A DNA stretch of 52,501 nucleotides from Candidatus Eisenbacteria bacterium. GTDB taxonomy: Bacteria; Eisenbacteria; RBG-16-71-46. The translations under genes were made by a program, and so were the position numbers. The stretch lies in the NCBI GenBank assembly GCA_013140805.1, contig JABFRW010000008.1, positions 1 to 52,501 of the forward strand. Reading direction: 5' to 3'. Below the pieces are notes generated by a model. That model had not been told where the DNA came from and did not search any database. It saw only the letters and a program-made list of their open reading frames with translations. Shown here in pieces: positions 1 through 9,422 of this stretch (its first letter is position 1; each line of letters opens with the position of its first letter).

Positions 1-2
1 AG

Positions 3-1058
3 CGCGTCCTCAAGCCCGGCGAACTCCTGCTCGACCTCTACACCTCCCCCGACACCACCATCGTGCTCGCGCTGACCACGAGTGAGGCGCGGGCGTACGG
101 CGTTCCGACCGGCACCTCGCTCGCGCGCCGGCTTCGTTCGTTGAGGGATCTGCTCGCAAGCCGCACCGAGACCACGCCGCCTCGAGCCGCGCAGCTGGCG
201 CTCGGGAGCGAAATCTTCGGACCGGCTGCCGACCTCATCACGCGCTCGAACCGGGTGGTGCTCTCGGCCGGTGCCCTCGCGTTGTTCGCGCTCGATCAGT
301 TGATCGTTCCCGGCGAATCGCAGCCGCTGTCGAACGCACGCGAGGTCACCTGGACGCCGTCGGCGAGCGCGCTGGCGAGTGCTCGCAGCGCCGCGCCCGG
401 GCGATTCAAGCGAACCCTGTTCGCAGTCTCCCAGTCGCAACCGCTCGAGGGCGCCGCGCTCCCGGCCGCGCGGCGCGAGGTCGCCTGGCTGTCGCAGCAA
501 TTTGCCGGCACTGATGTGGTGAGCGATGCGGCGGTGCAATCCGCCGAGCAGGTCGCGAGGCGTGCATCGGGCTACCAGATCGTTCACTTCGCCGCGCACA
601 CCCGCTCCGGGGGGCGACGGCCGTGGCAGGACGCGCTCCACGTCGCCGCCGGTTCGCGCGACGACGCGTGGCTGACCGCCGCGCAGATCGCCCAGCTTCG
701 GGTGCCTGCGCAACTGTGCGTGCTGGCGGGGTGCGCCACGCTCGGCAACGACTCGCAGTGGGGCGAGACGCTCGACGGTTTGGCGACCGCGTGGCTCATC
801 GCCGGCGCACGGACCGTGATCGCCACTCGTTGGGACGTCGACGACGACGCGACCTCGGAGCTGGTGCGGCGCTTCTACGATCGGCTGGCGGCGGGTGACC
901 ACACGGCCGCCGCGCTGCGCCGGGCGCAGCTCGAGATGCGCGTGCAACCCCGCTACGAGCGCCCGTTCTACTGGGCGGGCGTGTTCCTGCTCGGCGAACC
1001 CGAGACGCGAGTGGTGCTGACGCGCCGTTCGACCGGCGTCGGGGCGCCCCGACGCTGA
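3..1058 (+). CDS. CHAT-domain protein, C-terminal part (5' end outside window)
   Basis: The reading frame is open from the first bases of the window, so the true start lies upstream; an ATG at 63 is internal. The visible part is a CHAT (caspase HetF-associated TPR) peptidase-like domain: the opening segment LKPGELLLDLY is the usual CHAT entry strand, HFAAHT carries the candidate catalytic His, and VLAGCATLG carries the candidate catalytic Cys, with the domain closing at FYWAGVFLLGEP. CHAT proteins normally have N-terminal TPR repeats or another sensor, which would be off the window. It converges on the next gene with 7 bases between stops. Both catalytic residues are present, so it could be active; the target is unknown. 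Confidence 0.8.
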   Translation, partial: RVLKPGELLLDLYTSPDTTIVLALTTSEARAYGVPTGTSLARRLRSLRDLLASRTETTPPRAAQLALGSEIFGPAADLITRSNRVVLSAGALALFALDQLIVPGESQPLSNAREVTWTPSASALASARSAAPGRFKRTLFAVSQSQPLEGAALPAARREVAWLSQQFAGTDVVSDAAVQSAEQVARRASGYQIVHFAAHTRSGGRRPWQDALHVAAGSRDDAWLTAAQIAQLRVPAQLCVLAGCATLGNDSQWGETLDGLATAWLIAGARTVIATRWDVDDDATSELVRRFYDRLAAGDHTAAALRRAQLEMRVQPRYERPFYWAGVFLLGEPETRVVLTRRSTGVGAPRR

Positions 1059-1065
1059 CGCGCCG

Positions 1066-2103
<1,038 letters not shown>

Positions 2104-2134
2104 GGCTGCTCCGTCCTGGAATCGAAGGGGTGGA

Positions 2135-3109
2135 TCACGCGCCCAAGTGGCGCCCGTTCACGAGATGCTGGCGCACATAGTCGGCGACCGCGTCCTCGAG
2201 CGGGGTGAGCGGCTGGCGGTAGCCCGCCGCGTGAAGCTTGGTCATCTCGGCCTGAGTGAAATACTGATAGCTGCCGATCAGCTCGGCGGGCATGTCGATG
2301 TACTCGATCCGCGGCTCGCGCCCGAGTGCCGTGAACACCGCGGTGAGGAGTCGATTCCAATCCGCCGCCTGCCCGGTGCCCACATTGAAGACACCATTCG
2401 CGTGCGGGTGATCGCGGAACCACAGCGTCATATCGACCGCGTCCTTCACGTAGATGAAGTCGCGCTTCTGGCCGCCGTCCGGGTACTCCGCGCGATCGCT
2501 CTTGAAGAGGCGCACCTGACCGGTGTCGCGAATCTGCTCGAAGCCCTTGCACACCATCGAACGCATCGACCCCTTGTGCCACTCGTTCGGTCCGTACACG
2601 TTGAAGTACTTGAGCGCCACGATGCGATCCAGCAGGCCCCGGTCGAGGGCCCACAGGTCGAACAGCTGCTTCGAGCGGCCATAAAGGTTGAGCGCCATCA
2701 GCTCGTGCAGGCGCGCATGATCGTCGCTGTAGCCGTGGTCGCCATTGCCGTAGGTAGCGGCGCTGCTCGCGTGGATGAAGCGCGCACCGGCGGCGAGCGC
2801 CGCCTCGCACAGCGACTGGGAATACTCGATGTTGTTGCGCTGAAGGTAGTCCCAGTCGGTCTCGGTGGTGCTGCTACAGGCGCCGAGGTGGAACACGCAC
2901 TGCAGTTCGCCTCTCCACTCGCCGGCCGTCAGACGCTGCAGGAAGGCCTCGTGTGGGATGTACTCGCGGTAGGTCAGCGGCGCGAGGTTTGCGGAATCTT
3001 GTGCACTCGCGCGCGTGTCCACGCACACGATGTTGCGCTCACCAAGCTGATTGAACCGCCACACCAGCACGCTGCCGATGAAGCCCGCGGCTCCGGTCAC
3101 GGCGATCAC
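2135..3109 (-). CDS. hldD: ADP-L-glycero-D-manno-heptose 6-epimerase
   Basis: Extended SDR epimerase that converts ADP-D-glycero- to ADP-L-glycero-manno-heptose for the lipopolysaccharide inner core. The NADP-binding motif VTGAAGFIGS sits at the very N terminus, followed by SSAATYGNG, the catalytic YGRSK (YxxxK) and the HldD-specific block YFNVYGPNEWHKGSMRSM. About 324 residues against about 310 in E. coli. I chose the GTG at 3109 because the Rossmann motif begins three residues later; the frame stays open upstream to 3220 but that extension has no family counterpart. A 12-bp palindrome, CGAATCGATTCG, lies at 3124-3135 just upstream. It implies a heptose-containing LPS core and so a true outer membrane. 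Confidence 0.88.
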   Translation of the reverse strand: MIAVTGAAGFIGSVLVWRFNQLGERNIVCVDTRASAQDSANLAPLTYREYIPHEAFLQRLTAGEWRGELQCVFHLGACSSTTETDWDYLQRNNIEYSQSLCEAALAAGARFIHASSAATYGNGDHGYSDDHARLHELMALNLYGRSKQLFDLWALDRGLLDRIVALKYFNVYGPNEWHKGSMRSMVCKGFEQIRDTGQVRLFKSDRAEYPDGGQKRDFIYVKDAVDMTLWFRDHPHANGVFNVGTGQAADWNRLLTAVFTALGREPRIEYIDMPAELIGSYQYFTQAEMTKLHAAGYRQPLTPLEDAVADYVRQHLVNGRHLGA

Positions 3110-3256
3110 GGCTGGGTGCCGATCGAATCGATTCGGAGTGCCGAGCAGGTCATGGGGGCGAGAGGATAGCGCGGGACCGCCCGGGGCGAGAAATCCCGCG
3201 GGCGCGATCCGAACCCGCAATCGCGTATTCGTTCGGCATGTGCCGGCGTCACTCGA

Positions 3257-4336
3257 CTAGAACCGAACTTGAGCCCACAGGTAGAGTCGATCGTCACCAC
3301 GCACACCGCCGTTGCCAGTCCGCAACTCGTAGTTGACCATCGCTCTCAGGGTCTCGGCGGGGAGCCCGAGGAACGTGCCCACGGTCCAGCGCCTGAGTTT
3401 CGCGTCGAATTCCTCGTATCGGACGGTCGGCCCGATCCGCCACGGGGACTTGCCGACCAGGCTCACGTAGTAGCCTCGCGACTTGCGGAGTGCGGCCGTG
3501 GCGTGATTCGTTTCCTTTCCGCTCAGGTATTCGGCACTGAGGAAAAAACGTGGATGGTCGAGCTCAAGGTCCGCGCCGACGCGAGCAAAGTCGCGTCGTT
3601 CGTCATCGGCGGCGTCGAGCGGATCGTTCCCGGCGTCGACCCAGTCACCCGTGCCGCCGGAAACTCCGAGGCGAGCGCCGAGCTTGTGAGACCCGCTGCG
3701 GTAGCGCAGCCCCCATCGCCCCCAGGCACTCTTTCGCGGTGTGTCGTCCGACGGAGCGTTCGGGCCGTTGCCATTGACGACGGTCGTCGCGTCTTCAAGG
3801 GTCACCCCGTTCGCGAGGCTTAGATCGCCGATCAGTCCGACTCCGACGTCGAGCACGCTCGGGCCGCGCGCGAGCGCATCCGAGACTTCGGCGCGATTGA
3901 CGGTAAAGAGGTTGCCCGACGACTCGCGATTCTCGTACCCAAACTGCGTCTTCTGCTGGCCGAGACGCAGTTCGTGGCGCGGGAACAGCTTGAATGTCAC
4001 GAATGCATCTCGAAGCAAGCCCGCGATCGATGTCGCACGAGGATCGAATTCGATTTCGTATGACACTCGAGCCGCGATGTCGCCGTCAATGGAGACACGG
4101 AGCCTTGCAACGCTCAACTCGTCGCCGTCGAAGCGCGAGCTCGCGCTGGTCGCAGGCGCATTGCGGTAGCGCAGCTGCACGTAGCCAGAGACTTTCGGCG
4201 CACGCAGGACCACGCGTGATTCGGAAGCCTGGACTGCCACGCGGGCGGAGTCCGGCGTGCTGGCAGAACCATCGCTGTGCGCCTCGGCTGTGGCAGACCC
4301 AAGCAGGATCAGAATCACTTCCAGTCTGATCCGCAC
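3257..4336 (-). CDS. Phosphate-selective porin O/P family, copy 1
   Basis: 359 residues with an N-terminal signal peptide ending near TAEA, then a beta-barrel-like sequence ending LYLWAQVRF with the terminal Phe expected for outer-membrane barrel insertion. Family features are VSGYVQLRYR near the mature N terminus, VSYEIEFDPR, the LRLGQQKTQFGYENRESS segment and GDDRLYLW. OprO/OprP porins pass phosphate or polyphosphate through a Lys-lined channel; selectivity here is not proven. It is the most diverged of three paralogues in the window (others at 7283 and 10184) and the last gene of the PiT operon, 32 bases after the permease stop. The start is GTG; a second GTG at 4318 is also possible. Confidence 0.82.
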   Translation of the reverse strand: MRIRLEVILILLGSATAEAHSDGSASTPDSARVAVQASESRVVLRAPKVSGYVQLRYRNAPATSASSRFDGDELSVARLRVSIDGDIAARVSYEIEFDPRATSIAGLLRDAFVTFKLFPRHELRLGQQKTQFGYENRESSGNLFTVNRAEVSDALARGPSVLDVGVGLIGDLSLANGVTLEDATTVVNGNGPNAPSDDTPRKSAWGRWGLRYRSGSHKLGARLGVSGGTGDWVDAGNDPLDAADDERRDFARVGADLELDHPRFFLSAEYLSGKETNHATAALRKSRGYYVSLVGKSPWRIGPTVRYEEFDAKLRRWTVGTFLGLPAETLRAMVNYELRTGNGGVRGDDRLYLWAQVRF

Positions 4337-4368
4337 GCCTCATGCCCTCGCAATTCGAGGCCGCGTGC

Positions 4369-5379
4369 TCAGCATGCGCCGGCAGCCCGGAGAGCGAGCC
4401 AGATCAGCGCGGCGATGACTCCGGCAGCCGGCATCGTCAATAGCCAGGCCCAGACGATGCGCACGGCCACACCCCAGCGAATCGCCGACAGGCGGCGGCC
4501 CGCGCTGACTCCCGCGCCGACGATTGCGCCGGTGATCGTGTGCGTCGTCGAGACCGGAATCCCGGCCGCGCTCGCGCCGAACAAGGCGATCGCTCCGGCG
4601 GTCTCCGCACAGAACCCGCCGACCGGCTGGAGCTTGGCAATGCCCATTCCCATGGTCTTCACGATTCGCCATCCGCCCAACAGCGTGCCGAGACCGATCG
4701 CTCAGTAACTCGCGATGACGACCCAGGTCGGCACCTGGAACTCGCCATGAAGAGCACCCGTGGAGTACAGCAAGGCGGTGATGATACCCGCCGTCTTCTG
4801 GGCATCATTCGATCCGTGGCCAAGGCTGAACGCGGCTGCGGAGACCAGCTGCAATCGGCGGAATAGCCCGTCGACCTTGCGCGGCGTCGAACGTCGAAAC
4901 ATCCACATCACGGCCAGCATGAGCAGGAAACCAAGCAGCAGGCCCGCGACCGGTGACACCAGGACGAATATCGCCGTTCTCGCGAGTCCGGACCCGACGA
5001 TCGCGGCCGGGCCCTTTGCGACGAGCGCTCCGCCAACGAATCCTCCGATCAAGGCGTGTGAGGACGAGGTCGGCAGCCCAAGCCACCAGGTGAAGATGTT
5101 CCACGCCAGTGCTCCCAAGAGCGCGGCGAACACCAATGCCGGCGTGACGATTGCCGGGTCCACGATGCCCTTCGCGATCGTGCGTGCGACGTGAAACCCG
5201 AATACCGCAAACGCGATGAAGTTGAAGAATGAGGCCCACACGACCGCGCTCCGCGGGGATAGGACCCGCGTGCTTACGACCGTCGCAATCGAGTTTGCGG
5301 CGTCATGGAAGCCATTGCTGAAGTCGAAAATCAGAGCAACCGCGATGATTCCGATGACGGGCCACGACAATTCGAACAT
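4369..5379 (-). pseudogene. PiT-family inorganic phosphate permease interrupted by in-frame TGA
   Basis: Low-affinity phosphate:cation symporter of the inner membrane. The N-terminal part starts at ATG 5379 (MFELSW) and has the PiT signature GFHDAANSIATVVSTRVLSP; the C-terminal part has LGTLLGGWRIVKTMG and GIPVSTTHTITGAIVGAG. The two parts lie in the same frame, separated by a TGA at 4702-4704 between VVIASY and AIGLGT, where family members read straight through. The missing piece is a single codon, so this is either a real nonsense mutation or a one-base sequencing error (for example from TGG). TGA is the normal stop elsewhere here, so recoding is unlikely. Its start overlaps the stop of the PhoU-like gene as TGATG, which points to translational coupling. 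Confidence 0.85.
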
Positions 5380-5882
5380 CACCGACTCTTGAGCACGATC
5401 GCTTCGACCGTGTTCGCCACGTCCTCGCACCGATCCGCCGCGTTCTCGAGTCGGCCATAGATCTCCTTCCAACGCAGGATGTCGAGTAGGTCGTGCCGTC
5501 CGGAGAACAGTTCGGCGACCGCCTGTCGCGACACGTGGTCGGCTTCGCGCTCGAGCCGGTTGATCTCGATCGTGAACGCCCTCAGGTTCTTGAAGCTTTC
5601 CAGATGCTCGACTGCGCGCTCGATTTGGACGCCGCACTCCTCGACGATCGCCGTGAGTTGGACCGCCTCCGGAGTCGGAGCCAGGATCTTGAACAGGACG
5701 ACTCGGCTCGCGATCGCTTCGGCCGCGTCGAGCACGTCGTCGAGCCCGCTTGCAAGGTTGTGAATGTCCTCACGCTCAAGCGGAGTCACGAAAGTGCGGT
5801 GGCAGCCTTCGCTCACCAGCGCAGCCTGTCTCCGAAATAGCAGGAAGAAGTCCTCCTCGCGCGGAAACAGCGAAAACCTCAT
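5379..5882 (-). CDS. PhoU-like DUF47 protein with internal deletion
   Basis: DUF47 proteins are PhoU-like helical bundles encoded beside PiT permeases and thought to regulate them. Family landmarks: start FSLFPREEDFFLLF, RTFVTPLEREDIHNLASGLD (metal-binding E/D positions), EINRLEREAD, WKEIYGRLENAADRCEDVAN and the end IVLKSR. At 167 residues it is about 40 shorter than the usual 205 or so. The gap is internal: the first helix runs directly into RTFVTP, missing the segment that normally carries the EHEGDEIT-type motif. The reading frame is otherwise intact. ATG 5882 is the family-like start, 31 bases after the DUF4956 gene. Whether this shortened protein still folds is unclear. Confidence 0.8.
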   Translation of the reverse strand: MRFSLFPREEDFFLLFRRQAALVSEGCHRTFVTPLEREDIHNLASGLDDVLDAAEAIASRVVLFKILAPTPEAVQLTAIVEECGVQIERAVEHLESFKNLRAFTIEINRLEREADHVSRQAVAELFSGRHDLLDILRWKEIYGRLENAADRCEDVANTVEAIVLKSR

Positions 5883-5913
5883 GCGCGCGTCCTCTCGAAT
5901 ACGGGAATGTGGG

Positions 5914-6525
5914 CTATTGAGTCGGCTGGTGGTAAACCGTGATCTCGACCGCATCGCGGAGCAGATCGACCTGGTTGACATCGACCCGGAGCACCTTCAT
6001 ACCGGTCCTCGCGGCGAGATCTGCTGCCAACTCGGCTGCCCTTCCCGGATGCAGCAACTCGAGCCGATCGTAGAGCATCGGCGTTGCTCGCTCCCGACTC
6101 CGGCGTCCACTCAGTTCGAGCGCGGCCGTCACAGCGAGTATCGTGCCATTGACTGCGAGCAACTCAACGACGCTCACGCCCCGATCCGCGACTCCGTTGA
6201 GCACGCCAATCCCTATGACGATGAAGAGATAGGTGAGATCTCGGATCGGAATCTGTTCGGTCCGGTAACGCAAGATTCCGAACACCCCGAACAGCGCGAG
6301 TCCAACACCAAAATGGATCGACGATGCGCTCAGCAAGTAGCACAGAAAAAACGTCGTGGTGTTGAACAGGAAGTAGGTGAGGATGAACTCGCGATTTCGG
6401 TAGAGCCGCCCGTAGATCGCGCGGATCACGATCGTGCTCACGAACAGGTCCAACGCGAAGCGCAACATCAATCTGCTGAGTCCCTGCCAGTCCGCGATCG
6501 CATCCACACCAAGCCAGTTCATCAT
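5914..6525 (-). CDS. DUF4956 integral membrane protein
   Basis: 203 residues with about four membrane helices in the first 135 residues (LRFALDLFVSTIVIRAIYG, ILTYFLFNTTTFFLCYLL, GVGLALFGVFGIL and LTYLFIVIGIGVLNGV), then a soluble C-terminal domain ending ITVYHQPTQ. The segment FGILRYRTEQIPIRDLTYLF is the conserved DUF4956 core. DUF4956 genes are typically found next to VTC-domain polyphosphate polymerases, as here. Its ATG pair at 6525/6522 overlaps the stop of the VTC gene (ATGA), so the two are probably translationally coupled. The function is not established; a membrane partner or channel for the polymerase product is a reasonable guess. A short remnant of a second copy lies at 9396-9422. 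Confidence 0.82.
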   Translation of the reverse strand: MMNWLGVDAIADWQGLSRLMLRFALDLFVSTIVIRAIYGRLYRNREFILTYFLFNTTTFFLCYLLSASSIHFGVGLALFGVFGILRYRTEQIPIRDLTYLFIVIGIGVLNGVADRGVSVVELLAVNGTILAVTAALELSGRRSRERATPMLYDRLELLHPGRAAELAADLAARTGMKVLRVDVNQVDLLRDAVEITVYHQPTQ

Positions 6526-7277
6526 GCCGTACTCCGTTCAAGGTCGCGCAGGATGGGAAGCATCCGATTGAGATTCAGTTCGTGTCTGCACAGCGCAATC
6601 GCCGTACAGTACTTGCTCAGGGTGCGCCGTCTCCAGCCACCGGCGCGCATCGCGGACAACACCGCCGTGCGTGGCCAGAACGGCCACCGCTTCACCTCGA
6701 CGATCGCCGTCGAGTCGAGCGAACGCCTGATGCCGTTGACCTCGAACGCCAGATCGAGGTCGATGGTGACACGCTCCTGAGTGCTGAGCCCGAGGAGGGT
6801 GATGCGTCGGAAGTTCGTCCAGGCCTGCGGGCGCAGATCTTGACTGAATCCGGTGTGCAACGACACGAACGCCCCGTCATCCGCGGAGCGCTCGCTCACG
6901 TCAATCGGATGCGCGATCCGGCACTTGACGGTCCCGATCTCGCTCCTTCGGATCCTGACCTCCAACGTCGATAGTCGGCGGTCCGGATAGTGGCGGATGC
7001 GAGCCTTGTGTCGCACTCGGCGACCATGAAGGTGGGCATCGAAGAAGTCGAGGTTCGCGGTATCGAAGTACAGAGTCCGATAGGACGCGATGCGAGCTCG
7101 ACCGGCCAGAAGCACCGCAAAGTCATCCACGAGAGCGCGAAGCAACTCGCCCACCTGCGCGCTCGCGATCACGAACTTCGTGTCGGTCCGGCGCGTCAGC
7201 TCGCGGGGCGCAAGCATCTCCGGCCTCGCCGGCTCGAAGCGGTCGAGCCACCCACTCCAATCGATGGCATCGGGCAT
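6522..7277 (-). CDS. VTC-domain polyphosphate polymerase-like protein, copy 1
   Basis: 251 residues covering a VTC (vacuolar transporter chaperone) domain, the tunnel-fold catalytic domain that makes polyphosphate from ATP in yeast Vtc4; the family belongs to the CYTH/triphosphate tunnel enzymes. Visible tunnel motifs: RRTDTKF, ASYRTLYFDT, RRVRHKARIRHY, TLEVRIRR, FRRITLLG, IVEVKRWPF (metal-ligand Glu strand) and LSKYC. ATG 7277 gives exactly the same length as copy 2 (251 residues); GTG 7283 is an alternative. It begins 5 bases after the porin stop, and its own stop overlaps the DUF4956 start. Polyphosphate synthesis is inferred from family, not shown. Confidence 0.82.
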   Translation of the reverse strand: MPDAIDWSGWLDRFEPARPEMLAPRELTRRTDTKFVIASAQVGELLRALVDDFAVLLAGRARIASYRTLYFDTANLDFFDAHLHGRRVRHKARIRHYPDRRLSTLEVRIRRSEIGTVKCRIAHPIDVSERSADDGAFVSLHTGFSQDLRPQAWTNFRRITLLGLSTQERVTIDLDLAFEVNGIRRSLDSTAIVEVKRWPFWPRTAVLSAMRAGGWRRRTLSKYCTAIALCRHELNLNRMLPILRDLERSTA

Positions 7278-7282
7278 GGGCA

Positions 7283-8365
7283 CTAGAACCGAACCTGAGT
7301 CCACAGGTAGAGCTTGTCATCTCCACGGACGCTGGCGAACACCTTTCGGTACTCGTAGTTCACGAGAAAGCGCAGTCGCTGCTGCGGCAGGCCCCAGTAG
7401 GCTCCGATCACGTAGCGCTTGAGCTCGTCGCCGATGTCCTCGTAGCGCAGGATCGGACCGATCGGCGACCCGGTCTTCCCGACCAGGTTGACGTACCAGC
7501 CGAGCGGCTCGTCGGTCTCGCCGGTCGCCTTGTTCTCATCGCGGCCGCTCACCGCCTCGGCGCTCAGGTGCAGTCGAGGAAGGTCGAGCTCGAGATCTGC
7601 GCCAGTGCGGGTGAAGACCACCCGGAAGTCATCTGCAGGATCCAGCGGATCGTCTCCGGTGTCGAGCAGATCACCGGAGCCACCAGAGACGCCGATTCGC
7701 GCCATCCAGTCGCCCGGGTCGTTACGGTAGCGAAGTCCGAGTCGCCCCCACACGTTCTTCCGGCTCGTGTTGTCCGCCTGTACGTTCATGCCCTCACCGT
7801 TGACCACGGAGAGCCCGTCCTCGAGTCGCAGCCCTTTTCCGAGTTTCAGACTCCCGAGCAAGCCGACACCGATGTCGCGCAGGTTGATGCCGGCCGAGAG
7901 GTTGTCGGCGACGTCGGTGGGATTGACGGTGAACTGCTCGCTCGACGACACCGTGTTCTCGTAGCCGAAAAGGGTCTTCTGCTGACCGATCCGAATCTGG
8001 TGGCGCGGGATCACTCGAAATCGGATGAACGCGTCGCGCAGCACTGTGGTGATTTCCGGTGCGCGCGGATCGAACTCGACGTTGTACGACACGCGAGACG
8101 AGAGGTCGCCGTCCACTCGGATGCGGACTCGCTGCACCCGGAACAGATCGTTGTCGACCAGCGAGTCCTCGCCGGTCGCGAAGGCGTACTTGTAAAACAC
8201 CTGGACGTAACCGGAGACCCGTGGGGGCCCCGGTTTCCAGCCGGGTGCGGCGCGCAGCGAGTCTTCCGTGTTGGACGAGTGGCTCGTCTGCGCGTGTGCG
8301 GCCGCGCACCCGAGTAGCAGCAGGAACGTGGCGAGCCCGCGCGAAGCGGGGTGAAGCGCATTCAT
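7283..8365 (-). CDS. Phosphate-selective porin O/P family, copy 2
   Basis: 360 residues starting at ATG 8365 with a signal peptide ending AAAHAQ, followed by a barrel that ends LYLWTQVRF. It is nearly colinear with copy 3 (10184-11266, also 360 residues): shared blocks include PRVSGYVQVFYKYAFATG, RVSYNVEFDPRAPE, RDAFIRFRVIPRHQIR, TSRKNVWGRLGLRYRND and GSPIGPILRYED. The middle segment FGYENTVSSSEQFTVNPTD differs from copies 1 and 3, which share another version. It is probably the first gene of the porin-VTC-DUF4956-DUF47-PiT-porin operon. A 20-base element identical to one upstream of copy 3 lies 64 bases upstream of the start. Transport of phosphate or polyphosphate is inferred from family. 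Confidence 0.85.
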   Translation of the reverse strand: MNALHPASRGLATFLLLLGCAAAHAQTSHSSNTEDSLRAAPGWKPGPPRVSGYVQVFYKYAFATGEDSLVDNDLFRVQRVRIRVDGDLSSRVSYNVEFDPRAPEITTVLRDAFIRFRVIPRHQIRIGQQKTLFGYENTVSSSEQFTVNPTDVADNLSAGINLRDIGVGLLGSLKLGKGLRLEDGLSVVNGEGMNVQADNTSRKNVWGRLGLRYRNDPGDWMARIGVSGGSGDLLDTGDDPLDPADDFRVVFTRTGADLELDLPRLHLSAEAVSGRDENKATGETDEPLGWYVNLVGKTGSPIGPILRYEDIGDELKRYVIGAYWGLPQQRLRFLVNYEYRKVFASVRGDDKLYLWTQVRF

Positions 8366-8428
8366 GTCGGCCTCTGCGGGTGGATGAACGATCGACATTC
8401 CTTGGTGCTGTGAAGGGAACAGGCTATG

Positions 8429-8448
8429 GCGGAGGTTTGTGACAAGCC
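8429..8448 (-). promoter_or_regulatory. Conserved upstream element of porin copy 2
   Basis: The plus-strand text GCGGAGGTTTGTGACAAGCC is identical to 11328-11347 upstream of porin copy 3. Read in gene direction it contains CTTGTCACA, which also occurs upstream of the ECF sigma gene (12783-12791). It lies 64 bases before the porin start. It could be a promoter -35 region for the ECF factor or simply the retained edge of a duplication. Confidence 0.45.
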
Positions 8449-8498
8449 GCGGCGGGGATCTCGTCGCGCACTCCGACTCCCGGAGGCGCGGAATCCCG

Positions 8499-9345
8499 CT
8501 AGGCTCCGTTTGAGAACTGCACACGGAAGTAGCGCTCAATGAGAATCAGATGAGTCGTCGCGAGAGAGTTGACCGCGAGCTGCTCGAAGCGGGTCACCAC
8601 GCGGCGCCACGATTCGATCCAGCAAATCCACGGTTCGACGCTGTTGCGGCGCCGGTAGGCCTTGCGGTCGAAGCGCACGCGGCGGTCGTCGGGGTGCTGA
8701 TGGGTGCGCCTGGAAATCACTGCTCGGATCGCGTGGAGTTTCAGCCGCTGGCGAATGCGCGGCGTGCTGCAGGCCTTGTCCCCTGCCATCGCCTCGGGAC
8801 GTTGGCGGCGCCCGATCTTCACCCGGTTCACGACCGCTTCGAACTCCGTGCACTCGTTGATCTGGCCGGCGGTGACGTGGACGGCGAGGGGTATTCCGTG
8901 ACCTTCAGCAACCAGGTGGAGCTTGCTCCCGAATCCGCCGCGCGAGCGGCCCAGAGGCGTGGTCTCCGGGTTCTCTGGAGCCGCCTTTCCCCGGCCCCTG
9001 CGGCCGCCTTGGTGGCTCGCACCGAGCTGCCATCGACGGACGACAATTCCCAGTCGATATGCCCTCCGCATCGAGCCGGATCTGCGGCGCCTGCAGCACC
9101 CGTTCGAACACCCCCTTGCGGCGCCACGTGTTGAAGTGAGAGTACGCCGACTCCCATAGGCCATGGCACTCCGGAATATCGCGCCACGGGGCGCCGCTGC
9201 GCAGCGCCCAGAAGATTGCGTTCCACATCTCGCGCGGTGCGCGGCGTGGCCGGGCGATAGGTGCCGGCGGTGGAGTCATAGGTTCGCGTATCGTCCACTC
9301 CTCGTCCGTGAGTTCGTAGCGTCGCGTCGCTCCTCCCCTCCTCAT
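8499..9345 (-). pseudogene. IS5-family transposase, broken by two frameshifts
   Basis: Homology runs through three frames. The first, from ATG 9345, has YELTDEEWTIREPMTPP and the helix-turn-helix-like FWALRSGAPWRDIPE up to about 9065. The second has IDWELSSVDGSSVRATKAAA with the first catalytic Asp (SVDGS), up to about 8990. The third has LGRSRGGFGSKLHLVAEGHG, AGDKACSTPRIRQRL (second Asp) and AYRRRNSVEPWICWIE with the Glu region of the DDE triad, ending at TAG 8499. IS427-type elements often use one programmed frameshift; two shifts argue for decay. The DDE residues themselves are kept. Confidence 0.75.
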
Positions 9346-9395
9346 CCCGCCTTCCGTAGCGAGGTGCGGGCAGGATACCGCTTGCGATCGCTCTA
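8499..9395. mobile_element. Degenerate IS5-family (IS427/IS1031-like) insertion sequence
   Basis: About 0.9 kb with a transposase remnant on the minus strand, the size typical of the IS427 subgroup of IS5. A CTA trinucleotide occurs at both proposed edges (8499-8501 and 9393-9395), compatible with the short TA/CTA target duplications of this group, but I could not recognise convincing terminal inverted repeats, so the ends are approximate. It sits inside the porin-VTC duplication, between the upstream region of porin copy 2 and a nine-codon remnant of a second DUF4956 gene. The transposase needs two frame changes, so the element is probably dead. Confidence 0.7.
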
Positions 9396-9422
9396 AGTAG
9401 GTGAAGACGAACTCGCGATTCC
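9396..9422 (-). pseudogene. Remnant of a second DUF4956 gene
   Basis: Immediately after the stop of VTC copy 2 the minus strand reads codons for NREFVFTYL, matching NREFILTYF of the intact DUF4956 gene (residues about 44-52) almost base for base. The first 43 codons are missing, so the remnant is fused directly behind the VTC stop, and the insertion sequence begins right after it. The rest of the gene is not found on the far side of the insertion. This shows that the duplicated module once included DUF4956. Confidence 0.65.

Noticed and set aside
4702-4704. TGA in the PiT gene as selenocysteine or tryptophan recoding
   Set aside because: TGA is used as a normal stop by most genes here (ATGA and GTGA overlaps), no SECIS-like element was evident, and PiT permeases are not selenoproteins.
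8499-9345. Transposase expressed by programmed frameshifting
   Set aside because: Two frame changes at different places are needed; known IS427-type elements use one, so decay is more likely.
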